From the NCBI GenBank assembly GCA_030704615.1, contig CM060734.1:15562001-15626000 (forward strand): a stretch of DNA of 64,000 bases, written 5' to 3'. The DNA comes from Takakia lepidozioides. Its lineage: Eukaryota > Streptophyta > Takakiopsida > Takakiales > Takakiaceae. The notes beneath the pieces were generated by a model. That model saw only the letters and a list, made by a program, of their open reading frames with translations. It did not search any database and was not told where the DNA came from. The translations under genes were made by a program, and so were the position numbers. Positions 47,401 to 56,666 of this stretch are shown piece after piece. Each line of letters starts with the position of its first letter. Within the stretch, counting starts at the first letter, position 1.

Positions 47401-47699
47401 ACACATACGAGCCATGCCCGCTTCCCATGCTGGTTTGCAGGTTGCCGTGTGAAGACTTTGCATTTCTGACAAACATATGGATTTTGTTTACGGAACCAGG
47501 GCAAATGCACATGCAATTCATTGTAAGCGTCTATCTGTGAATTGAAATAAACTATGACAATCATTCTGAGCTCAAATCTGCCATGTTTTCATATTTCTGT
47601 TTTTGAGCGGGCATTGCAGACATGGTGTGTGTTGGCCCCCTTTGTTTTGTCCATGGTAATAGGCTCTCTTCCTGCAATCCTCGCCTATAGGACCTTCTT

Positions 47700-47819
47700 C
47701 TCCAGCAGATTCGTGCCGCTCACGCTTCCCTGAAGCGTGAGCTCAGCTCACGCTTTGTAGCTTGAACGTGAGCTCAGCTCCCAGGCTCACGGGGTTGGGC
47801 TCACGCCGTAGCTACGCTC
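47700..47819. repeat. right subterminal and terminal repeats of element 2
   Basis: Alternating GCTCACG and CGTGAGC words (for example GAAGCGTGAGCTCAGCTCACGC) form hairpins and end in GGGCTCACG-CCGTAGCTACGCTC at 47,819. The final 23 bp are the inverted partner of 22,157-22,179. 47,401-47,699 is the transposase 3' region with no other feature. Confidence 0.6.
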
Positions 47820-47828
47820 CAACTACGC
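47820..47828. repeat. 9-bp target-site duplication, right copy (CAACTACGC)
   Basis: Identical to 22,148-22,156 and directly abuts the element end. Together they define the 25,663-bp element 2. Confidence 0.7.
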
Positions 47829-47853
47829 CAAGGAGCATGGTTGGCAATCCCTT

Positions 47854-49467
47854 ATGAAGAACATGGCCAACACGGAGGGGATGAGTGCACTACAGGGCAC
47901 TAGTATGGATGACGTCGAGGGTCATGCCCAGGGATTGGATGAGAGCTTTGTGGGACTTAGGGGAACGCCGCCTCATTTACGTGCTCTGGCAAAGGGCGCG
48001 GAGTCATCAGGCTCATCGAATAGCTATGAGTCCTCCACTGAGGATTAGGGTGAGGATGACTAGTCCTAGTCCATGTACGTCCCAGGGTCAGTCTACTGAA
48101 CCCTTGTGAGCTTTTCAGCTCATTTCTTGTAAATATATTTCCATCTTTCCATCTTCCATCTTATTCATGTGTCGCACCATCCTAGCAGACCAGAGAGGCG
48201 ATCGGCAAGGGGAAGCAAAGACCCCCAAAGGTTGAGAGGGAGCCGAAGCATGCCACAAAAATCAAGGTGACAATGCGGGGGAGGGAGGAGAACCGTGTAG
48301 CTGAGGGGGCAAGTAAAGCAATCACCAAAACAGGGAAGAAACGGAAGGCAAAATCTGGTCGGCCAGAACTCACTAAGTGGGCCAGGGCTTCCAACGACCA
48401 AGGGGGGACCAAATTCATGGTGAGTACATTCGGCAGGGCTTATACGCATGATAGGGGGATGATATGGTTGCTTGAAAACACCCTTAACAGTTAATTGCCT
48501 ACCTGTCTGACTTCATGAACTTGTGTTAAATGCAGAAACCAGAATAGACTGAGGGAAAAGCTCCCAGAGGACAAGGGCTCCCTTATTTTCTTCAAAGGCA
48601 CTCCACAGGAGTCCATTCTGGGTTCATGGGATTACCTACGATTGTCAAAATTGTATGGGGAAGCAGGGGATGGAGGGGTGTTTTTGTATGCCAATATTTT
48701 GCAGCTATCCCTGGAGGAGATTAATTGTTGCTAGTGGACTGTGATGGACACACTGATATGGACGTCTTTGGAGGGTGCGTCCAAGGACGACCTTCGTGAC
48801 GTTTCCAAAGGTCTTGTAAATGATTGGGTGGCTAAGAAGTGCCTAGGGAAGGATCTAGATAAGGTTCAGACATGGTTCATCCCCTTATGCACTGGGTACG
48901 TCCCTCAATCCTCCTATTTTGCAGCTTTGACCGACTTTGAATATTTGATTTGGACAATGCAAAGCATTAGTGGTGTCTGGCCTCAAACACATGTGCATTC
49001 TGCAAGGGCCATTGGAGTTTGATGGTTTTTGATAAGTCCAAGTTTGTTTATCTGAATTCCATGACATCATTCAGATCCCATAGCCGACTTGCCTTTGAAA
49101 CGCGTCTTCGCACTTTTAGAGCTTACCTACACAAAGCCGAACCGGACTCAGTACTTTGGAAGGAAATAATGGCATGGGAGTGGCTTGAACCTGAGGTGCC
49201 ACAACAACCAAGCGGCTGGGAGTGTGGCTACTTTGTAATGACTTTCATACAGAATTACTTGGAGACCAAAATCACAACAAAATGGGGGCAACTTTTACAG
49301 CAGATTGGTTCACATGTGAGTACGCAGTATCAAAGCAGGATTTTCTTTGTGGATGGATAGTGGATAATTGGGATGATGCTGACTTGCAGCGTAGACTGTC
49401 GCATGTGCATGCCTCGGATGCTGAGGATGTAGCTATTGTATCTCCATTCCCCACGAAAAAAAAATGA
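47854..49467 (+). pseudogene. Ulp1-like (C48) cysteine protease remnant
   Basis: A low-complexity N-terminal part and a Lys/Arg-rich segment (KTGKKRKAKSGRPELTKW, about 48,325-48,380) are followed, after an apparent intron near 48,430-48,535 and several frame changes, by a protease-like region. That region has TWFIPLC and MVFDKSKFVYLNSM (a D-S-x-like strand) and QPSGWECGYFVMTF, with the Gln and catalytic Cys of C48 peptidases, near 49,205-49,245. A stop near 49,020 and a frameshift near 49,300 break it. Such proteases are often carried by plant CACTA and MULE elements, so this is likely an older element into which element 2 inserted. Confidence 0.55.
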
Positions 49468-49509
49468 AGCTTGTCCAGTTCTTTGTAATCCCTTTGTGCC
49501 TTCTTTGGC

Positions 49510-49985
49510 GTCCACTGTTATGTGAAGGGGATCAAGGGGTGAGGGGATCCTTGAGGTGGATCAAAGAACCAAGGATATGGCGGATGAGGGGGTCATGGAA
49601 TGAGGGGGTAGGGGGATCATGTAACCGGGGGGGTTGGTGCCACAGGGGATCACTTAGCCAGGGGATCGGGGGATGAGGGAGATAAGGGAACCTGGAAAGC
49701 GTTCAGAGGGGGTCAGGGGGATCGCGGGATTGCGAGATTAGGGGGATTAGGTTCAGGGGGGGTCGGGGGATGACGGGATGAAGAAGACAAGGGATTGTAC
49801 AAGGCATTAGTGGGGATCAGGGAAGCAGGGGAACGGGTGGGGAGATCAGGGGATCAGGGAACCAGGGGAACGGGCGGGGAGATCAAGGGATCAGGGAAGC
49901 AGGGGAACAGGCCGGGAGATGAGGGGATGAGGGAATGTCGGGAGCTGGACGGGGGATCAGGGGACCAGGGAACCGCAGGAACAAT
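49510..49985. repeat. G-rich GGGGATCAGGG minisatellite
   Basis: Degenerate tandem repeats of about 10-20 bp built from GGGGATCA and GGGAACCAGGGG. The strand is strongly G-rich with many runs of three to six G, and GATC is frequent. It could form G-quadruplexes. It does not match a telomere repeat. Confidence 0.75.
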
Positions 49986-50970
49986 ACATCCCACAGCCCA
50001 TGACCAGACTAGGTACCTCCTTGGTCTTGGTGTGTATGAATCCATGAACGATCTGGAAGGCAATTAATTCCTTCAGCATGGTTCCTACCTCGTACCAGTA
50101 CCGTGCAAAATGGTGATCTTCAATGGGTCTGTCAGTTGGAAGAACCTTAGTCCGAGTTGCCATTGGCAACCAAATGCGCATGATCTGGTAATAGTGTGCC
50201 AAAGACTCCGGAGGACTGAATTCTTTCCAAGCCACATCCATAACAATGGGAATTTGGTTGAAGGGCAGAATCATAGCTCGATTGTATTCAAGTGCAACAG
50301 GTGGGTTAAAAGAAGCATCACCCCAAACCTCAGGCACTGATTGCTGCTGTGCCATGGTATCAACACTGACTACCTGGAGTGGCTGATGTGATGTTGTTGC
50401 CACAGTCCCTCCTGATGGTGGCAAGGCCTGCACTTCCTGTGCTCAAGATTGAAAAATCAAAGTCTTTGCCTGCAAGTAAGTAGCCATGAGCTGTTCCTCA
50501 GGAACAAAGGCCCTCTTCTCAATGTTAAAGCTCAACTCATCCACTTGAGTCTGACGCCCTTCCACATCCTCTTGCAACTCGGCTATCCGACTATAGACAT
50601 TGTCTATAGTGGTTGTGGCAATGTTCTGCACCCGTAGCCTGAGATCATTCATCTCCTCTTGAGTCAGCTTCCTTGGTGCTTTTCCGTCCATTGGCCCTTG
50701 TGTTAACCACTCTTGCAAAAGATGATTATCCACCAAGTCCTGTGTAACAGCACGGAGATCCTGCTCCTCCTTGAGCCTGTATGTTTCCAATTGCTGTTGT
50801 AAACCCTCTATTTGCTTTGCATGAGGCTCCACCAAAGCTGCATAGGCAGCTGATAGATTATTGGATTCTTTCCAGGCCCTTTCACTCACAGAAAGTGCAT
50901 TCTCCCGTACTGTGATCGTTTGCTGCAACTGTAAAAGTTGCATGTTCTTCTGGGCATTGACCTGGTTCAA
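49957..50970 (-). pseudogene. coiled-coil protein ORF with one in-frame stop
   Basis: The frame is open from just after a TAG near 50,975 and is interrupted only by a TGA at 50,443-50,445. The first 175 residues are heptad-rich (LQQTITVREN, LQQQLETYRLKEEQ, RIAELQEDVEGRQ) and predicted coiled coil. The second part has an aromatic, Pro-rich segment (LPFNQIPIVMDVAWKEF). No ATG begins it. I do not recognise the family; a Gag-like or retroelement accessory protein is possible. Confidence 0.4.
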
Positions 50971-51178
50971 CTGCTAAATTATTTTTCATTGCGACAGAGA
51001 GTATCCTTCCATGTCAGCAATGAGTTTCCCCTGCTCCATTGCCGGGTCATCGCTCCACTCTCTGAGGGATCCTCGCATTCGACTCAGACTGAGAAGATTG
51101 TGGAGGAGCAGGATCTGCAAGAGCTGGATGCTCTGGATGTGGATTCGGATTTTTCATGTGAGTAAGTGCATGTTCTTT

Positions 51179-51927
51179 TGTGGCAACTCATAGACCCCAG
51201 GACTGTCGTGGCCCTTTGCCTTGAAGGCAGGGGGTCGGGACACAAGAGGGGCTGCCCCTGTGGTGGGGGCAGGGGGAACAATAGGTACGTGGGCTGAAGC
51301 ACCCTTGAGTGCCCAAGGCACTCAAGGAGGTGGAGGCGCTCACTAGGTGGAGCCCCGCACACCGGGTTGGTGGGGGGTGGTTCCACGAGGGGTGGTGGTA
51401 GCTTAGTGGGTCTTAGTGGGGGTGGCATAGGACTCACCATAGGGCGGAGACCTTGTGGTGGGAGTCGTGGGGGGTCTTGGGACTCATCACGGTCAAATGA
51501 GGCCGTGGTGGGTGGGCCAAGACTCACCGCGGATCATCACCGGGAATCGAGGGTCTTCGTGGTGGTTCGCCATAAAAGGATGGTGTTGTTTGTGGAACCC
51601 CCGCGGACAGTCGCAGAAGTATATATAGGGAGCAGTAACCCCGAGAACGGTGCAAGCCCGTTGGTGACCAAAAACTAGTGAGTGAGCGAGCGAGCCGGAA
51701 AGCGACCAAGGAGTGGGGAGCTATTCCGGACTGCCATCTACCAAAGGGAATTTCCACTAGGCCCAAATTGGTGGAGGGTTTGTTGGAGGAGCAAAGGGGG
51801 ACCGTTATGTCCCGGTGAGCAGCCGAAGCTACGAGTTGGCCCGGCGGCCAGTTGGGCAGTTAGGCGCGCGCATCAAAGCGAGTAACTATGACTTGAAGGG
51901 GAGCTTACCGAAGTGAGGTGTGTGACA
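51179..51927 (+). repeat. 5' LTR of gypsy B
   Basis: About 749 bp from TGTGGCAACT to GTGTGACA, non-coding and G-rich, directly followed by a primer site. A TATATATA box at 51,620-51,627 would serve as the promoter. No second LTR is in the window, so the left border rests only on the TG...CA convention. Confidence 0.55.
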
Positions 51928-51929
51928 CT

Positions 51930-51941
51930 TGGTATCAGAGC
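51930..51941 (+). other. tRNA-iMet-type primer-binding site of gypsy B
   Basis: TGGTATCAGAGC, the standard complement of the initiator tRNA-Met 3' end used by many plant retrotransposons, lies two bases after the LTR. Confidence 0.85.
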
Positions 51942-51982
51942 TTAGAGTTCAGTACGCAATTGTCCTTGAGATCGGCCTCATC

Positions 51983-53491
51983 ATGGGGTCGGGCAAGCCA
52001 AAGCGAAAGCGGAACGGCCCGAAAGATGATGATCCTGGTGAGCCCGATGGGGCGACGTGTCACCGAAGCGGCAATTTGAGGAGGCGATTCATGCTTTTGA
52101 AAGCGAGGCCACTCAAGAACGGGAGGAATCTGGGGAGTCGGAGCCCGAGGACTCCCCGGAGGCTCCGGCAGACCAACAAATGCCTCCCATGCCAGCAGCC
52201 TTTTGGGAAGGGTTGTTGGCGCAGTTTGGCGGGACGTTAAAAGACGTGTTGAAGGCGGCTAATACCACTTCCACTAAGGAAAAGTTTAAGGTGAAGCCTA
52301 AAGAACCCGGCACCTTCGAGGGCGTCCAAAATCGGAAGGCACTCAACACCTAGCTCTTGGAACTGTATTAAAAATGGATGAAGTCATGGAGGCTTACTCC
52401 TTATTATTGGGACGTCCGTGGCTGAAACAGGCCAGGGTATTCCATGACTGGAATTCTCAGTTACTAACTGTGCATAATGGGATGCACGAGATACAAATTA
52501 CCACAAAGAAATCTAGTAGATTACTTGCTACAAGAAGACCTCGAGGAGTCAGAGAGTATGACTGGAGAGGAGGACTGGATGAGGAGCAGGAAGCTACCCT
52601 ATTTGCTGCACACCCAGAATGGGAGCAGGTTGCGGAGATGCGGCTGGAAAGCCTAAGTTGTTTAAGAGGTATCTGCTGTGGTGGCAGAAACGCCTTCACC
52701 ACCAAGGTCCAAACCCGGAAACCTTGAACTAGAGTGGGTTCAAGGAACTTATGAAAAGACAGTTTGTTCCCCTCAACGCGTCCTGGCTCGCCCAGGACAA
52801 GATGAGGAATTTGAAGCAAACGGATGACATTTGGGGATATGTTCAGGCTTTCAATGTGTTGTTGCTCAAAGTCGCGGCTATGGCGGAACCAGAAATGGTC
52901 TTCAACTTTGTGGCGGGACTGGCCCCATGGGCCAGACGGAAGTTGGAGGAGAAGCCACCTAAGACTTTAAACGAGGCAATTGAGAGGGCTGAATGTTTCT
53001 CGGATGTCCCTAGGGGCGAAAGACAAGGCCGTACAGAGCTGAACCACAAGAAGACTCGGCGGGAGGGTGACTCCTTCCGACCGGAAAAGAAGTGGGATAA
53101 GCCACTCGACGACAATGGCACATGGAAATCGAAGGGAGGGCCTTCACTCGCCAATGCGACACCCGGTGCTTTGAAAGGAAAATCAGGTGCGACGGCTTAT
53201 GGCGGACAAAAGGTGACCTTTGATGGAGTGTGCTTTAATTGCGGGGAGCTCGGGCACATGGCTAAGAAGTGTGCAAATCCCCGACAATTGAACATGACTC
53301 AGGCGACCACAGAGCTGTCGGAAGATTCCATCAGCCGCTTGGTGGAAGCGGTGGTCGCCAAGACTTGCAAGGTAGGCAACCACTTTTGTGAGTTGTATCA
53401 GGAAATTGGCGCCTTGCGTAAAGGGAGTCAGTTATTGTTCGTAAGTGGGATAATTTCCGGAACTAACGTGTCGTTGTTGGTGGACATAGGA
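51983..53491 (+). pseudogene. gypsy B gag and start of protease, chimeric and truncated
   Basis: ATG at 51,983 starts a basic peptide (MGSGKPKRKRNG). A frameshift near 52,060 leads into FWEGLLAQFGGTLKDVL. The frame is then interrupted by a 320-bp piece of gypsy A (52,367-52,690). Gag resumes with KRQFVPLNASWLAQDKM, the AP-rich core, a basic linker, the zinc knuckle CFNCGELGHMAKKC (53,230-53,272) and the protease start SLLVDIGG. Sequence ends at 53,491, where element 1 copy 2 begins. Confidence 0.75.
52367..52690 (+). pseudogene. gypsy A protease fragment inside gypsy B gag
   Basis: Encodes MDEVMEAYSLLLGRPWLKQA to the AAHPEWEQVAEM segment, closely matching the end of the gypsy A protease and its linker (about 35,600-35,900 on the other strand). 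At the site where gypsy A has a TAG (35,685) this copy reads CAG (Gln). No LTR or target duplication flanks it. Confidence 0.75.
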
Positions 53492-53939
53492 GGGGGGCTG
53501 CTATTTCATGAGCCATGAGCCATGAGCAGAGTCGTAAGTGTGGAAAAAAACATGAGCAGCACTATTTTCCGGAAATGAGTGTCCGCGGGAATAGGGTTTA
53601 GGGTGCCACGGTCATAGGGGGAGAAGGACCTCCCGATGAAGGAGGTTCGGCAATGTTATTTAGAATTATATATTGAAAGGCAATGTTTCGCGAATGGTAG
53701 GGTGGTATTGCTCTGTACAATGGGGGCCCATTTCAGCCTACCAGCCATTTGCAAAATTCACCCACACTCCCAATCCCAAACGAAATGAGCAATGACGCAT
53801 TCTCGGAACAATGGACACAGAATAGAATAAAAAGAGGGCACAATGAGGTTTTTATTGATCCACATGAATTGCATTTGAAGCACGTCTACTGTGCTGATTG
53901 TGCCCTAAAATCTTGAGCCCTGTGCCTACTGAATACAAG

Positions 53940-54614
53940 TCACGTTGTCAATGGGACTTCGACTGCTCTCAGAACTAGCTCATGAGTCCTGGGGCTCCTC
54001 CATGTAAAGTCGATTGCAGCCGTTGTACCGCCCCTAGTGATGTTCACCACAATGTCCTGCCCTTCAATCATACCACCATCGAATATGGAAATCTTCACGT
54101 TTTCGTCGTCCACACCAATGCGAATGTCCCCATACAATGGAGAAGAGGAGCGCACTCCTCGAGGAGAATAGGTCTCTCCGATGGAGTCCACCCACGTCCA
54201 GTGGCAGCAGTTCCACCGCAACAGCATAGCAGTGCGCCTTCTTCTGCATGGGTGACCGTCGTAGCTGGGAAAATCGGAATCGAGGATGCGCAGGAGCCAC
54301 GGACTCCTCAAACCAAGATCGTCACCCCGCTCGAAGGCGTAGTGGCCTACGATATACTCAAAAGCCACCAATGTTTCCACAATCGAACCAGTATCTTCTG
54401 TGTAATCTGTGTACCAGATAACAATGTCTCCCGATGTGGCCGAATACATTGCATAATCGATGCCTCCAAAGGGGCAGTCGTCCCGGTTCCGGAAGCACGG
54501 CATCCTTGCAATGGAGGACCTGAGGACGACTTGGATGCCGATGACCTTGCGGACAGCTACGAAGCCCTTAGATTTTGGAAAAGATACGAAGCGGAAGAGC
54601 AGTCCGGCCTCCAA
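53940..54614 (-). CDS. hypothetical element protein, about 224 aa
   Basis: Continuous minus-strand frame ending at 53,940; no ATG, as the first in-frame alternative is TTG at 54,614, so it may be an internal or last exon. It has a Cys/Asp-rich region (CFRNRDDCPFGGIDYAMY), a Tyr/Asp/Thr stretch, a basic RRRRTAMLLRW segment, and a beta-rich C-terminal third (GDIRIGVDDENVKISIFDGG). I recognise no family. The same frame begins at 1-310 in copy 1. The position next to the element end suggests cargo. Confidence 0.4.
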   Translation of the reverse strand: MEAGLLFRFVSFPKSKGFVAVRKVIGIQVVLRSSIARMPCFRNRDDCPFGGIDYAMYSATSGDIVIWYTDYTEDTGSIVETLVAFEYIVGHYAFERGDDLGLRSPWLLRILDSDFPSYDGHPCRRRRTAMLLRWNCCHWTWVDSIGETYSPRGVRSSSPLYGDIRIGVDDENVKISIFDGGMIEGQDIVVNITRGGTTAAIDFTWRSPRTHELVLRAVEVPLTT

Positions 54615-55109
54615 AATGGAGCATCTGGGTCACACGTACCCACCGACGGAGGTGGAACGTGTTCATCACGCCAGCGGTGGATGAAGCCATACATCTTTCT
54701 CATCAACAAGTTATAGTTTGAGATCTGCCACCGAAGTCCATCCCCCCGGATGGAAATTCGGCGCCGCATTTACATCGAAGAGGGGATGGACTTCGTCGTG
54801 TCCAGTGGCTATCGGCCCACCTGGCAGTGACTGCCCATAGTTTGCATGGCAGGGTAGGAAACTGAAACGGCTACATTCATGCGGCAGCCAATCTTCATCG
54901 GTCCAGGATCCTGTACGGGGGAAATTTAAATGTGCCCTGGAGTGTGCCCTGGAATGTACCTCACTTCTGTATGACTGTGTTTCATTGTGTTGAATAACTC
55001 TCGGATTTGGCCCACTGTTTACAATTTGATGTCTCATTTCTACAATTTGTCTGTCTGGTTGAATAAAGCAGAGTAACCGGTATGTGAGTCATGTGTCAAG
55101 AATATACCA

Positions 55110-55925
55110 GAGTAACGCCATGTCGGACATTGAAATGCGGCACCGCATTTCCATGTCGGCATCGAAATGCGGCGCCGCATTTCCATGTCGGGATCGAAAT
55201 GCGGCACCGCATTTCCATGTCGGACATCGAAATTCGGCACCGCATTTCCATGTCGGACATCGAAATGCGGCACCGCATTTCTATGTGGGACAAGAAAATG
55301 CGGTGCATCATTTCCGTCCAGGTACACGAAATACCAACACGGTCTATAAATTGATCAGAAAACGAGGTTGGCATTGCAAATGCGGCGACGCATTTCCAGC
55401 TTGGCAATGGAAACTTCTTTTGGACAAGGAATGCGGTGCCGCATTTCCGTCCAACACTTCGAAAAGTGCACCTATTTCCGACCAGCGCGATGGAATGCGT
55501 TACCGCATTTCCGAGAGAGGGTCTGCAAATTGACAAATTGCGATGTCCGTTCTGGAAATGCGGCGCCGCATTTCCATGTCCGTCATCGACTTTTTTTTTA
55601 CAATGGAATGCGGTGCCAGTTTTTGTTGATGGGTCTGCAGTTCGAACAACCACCATCCCCAATATGGAAATGCGGCACCGCATTTCCAATCCCGCCATGT
55701 CGGCGTCCTTGTTCGACCTCCTTGTTCGACCTCTGTAAGCGTGGTGGCATCCATGCAATGAGCGGGAGAGGCCAAAACTGGCGTGTGGACAAAGGAAATT
55801 TTGGAAATGCGGCACCGCATTCCCAATTCAGATTACTTTTTACTATGCCAACATTGAAATGGAAAAATTAGTCCCTCCCCTGTTTTGGAAATGCGGTGCC
55901 GCATTTCCAAAAGAGGTTCTTAGAG
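55110..55925. repeat. palindrome cluster, family 1, expanded in copy 2
   Basis: Same palindrome as at 840-1,530, but with five extra-regular units about 33-36 bp apart at 55,135-55,300 (ATTTCCATGTCGGACATCGA spacers), where copy 1 has two. A further full unit at about 55,890-55,915 is fused and shortened in copy 1 (near 1,512). This shows unit gain and loss between copies. Confidence 0.85.
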
Positions 55926-56096
55926 TTGCCAAAATTTTGGAAATGCCCTGACCCATTTCTGATTTTGGGAGCGTCCTGGTTTGGGCGATTGTTTGGCTGG
56001 AATGCACACTGGAGAGGGGTCACGAATGTCGGGCAGAATTTTCTTTATATACTCTGGAAGAGAATTTACATTTACAGAGACTTCATTAAAATTCTA

Positions 56097-56483
56097 TTAA
56101 TCTTGAAAATCATCGGAATCCTCATCCTGTTCTAGACTGTCCTGCTCCTCCTCCACCCCCTCAGTGCCTCTCTCATCTCCAGCGGACTGCTCGTTGGCCA
56201 GGCTTTCAAAAATCCCATCTTCCCCTTGCGGAACTGTCCATCTCACCTCCGTTGGGTCGTCCTCCTCCCTGTCTGCGTCGCTCTCATCCGCTGAATCACA
56301 TATGTACTTTCGTACCCGTCTACCTGTCTGAGCTGCTGCCAACTCTTTCCTTATCCTTCTGTCCTCCCTAGCCCTCTCCAAAATCTGCTCTACTTTACTG
56401 GGATTCTCACTTCTTCTAATCGCTGTATTTGCGAGTTTAGCTGCATAACTAGGAAGGGAGTAGTCCCTCACCGGGCTCGTCAT
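56097..56483 (-). CDS. small acidic element protein, copy 2
   Basis: Same as 1,667-2,053, intact from the ATG at 56,483 to the stop at 56,097. The sequence upstream of this ATG is in a different frame from copy 1, which supports this start. WTVPQGEDGIFE is conserved. Confidence 0.55.
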   Translation of the reverse strand: MTSPVRDYSLPSYAAKLANTAIRRSENPSKVEQILERAREDRRIRKELAAAQTGRRVRKYICDSADESDADREEDDPTEVRWTVPQGEDGIFESLANEQSAGDERGTEGVEEEQDSLEQDEDSDDFQD

Positions 56484-56666
56484 GAAGTCGGCCCTCGCAA
56501 AGAACGGGACATTCTTCCTGGCAGGAAGTGTAGGCCCTACATGCTTCGACCCGGACCCTGCAATCCTGCACATGACAATCATCAACGAGACTAATGAGAA
56601 CCACAGTCGGGAAATTCCTTTGACATAAATGACCCAGAAGGCTTTGCAAACTTACAATGTTTGCAC

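Larger units (their letters stand above)
22157..47819 (+). mobile_element. element 2: 25.7-kb composite ParB-methyltransferase MULE-like transposon
   Basis: Bounded by a 9-bp duplication and imperfect terminal inverted repeats. Left: GGGGGGTGCTATTC then CGTGAGCCC (22,157-22,179). Right, read inwards: GAGCGTAGCTACGG then CGTGAGCCC (47,819-47,797). Sixteen of 23 positions match, including the last nine. Subterminal CGTGAGC words recur at both ends. Own genes: ParB-methyltransferase exons on the minus strand at 42,979-42,571, 40,731-40,449 and 26,277-23,053, and the transposase on the plus strand at 43,837-47,400. This is the same order as element 1. Later events within it are a CACTA fragment, an inverted half-transposase, another element's end and gypsy A. 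The assignment of separated exons to one gene is inference from homology and order. Confidence 0.65.

Noticed and set aside
49510-49985. Interstitial telomere repeat
   Set aside because: The unit is GGGGATCA-like and irregular, not TTTAGGG or a known variant.
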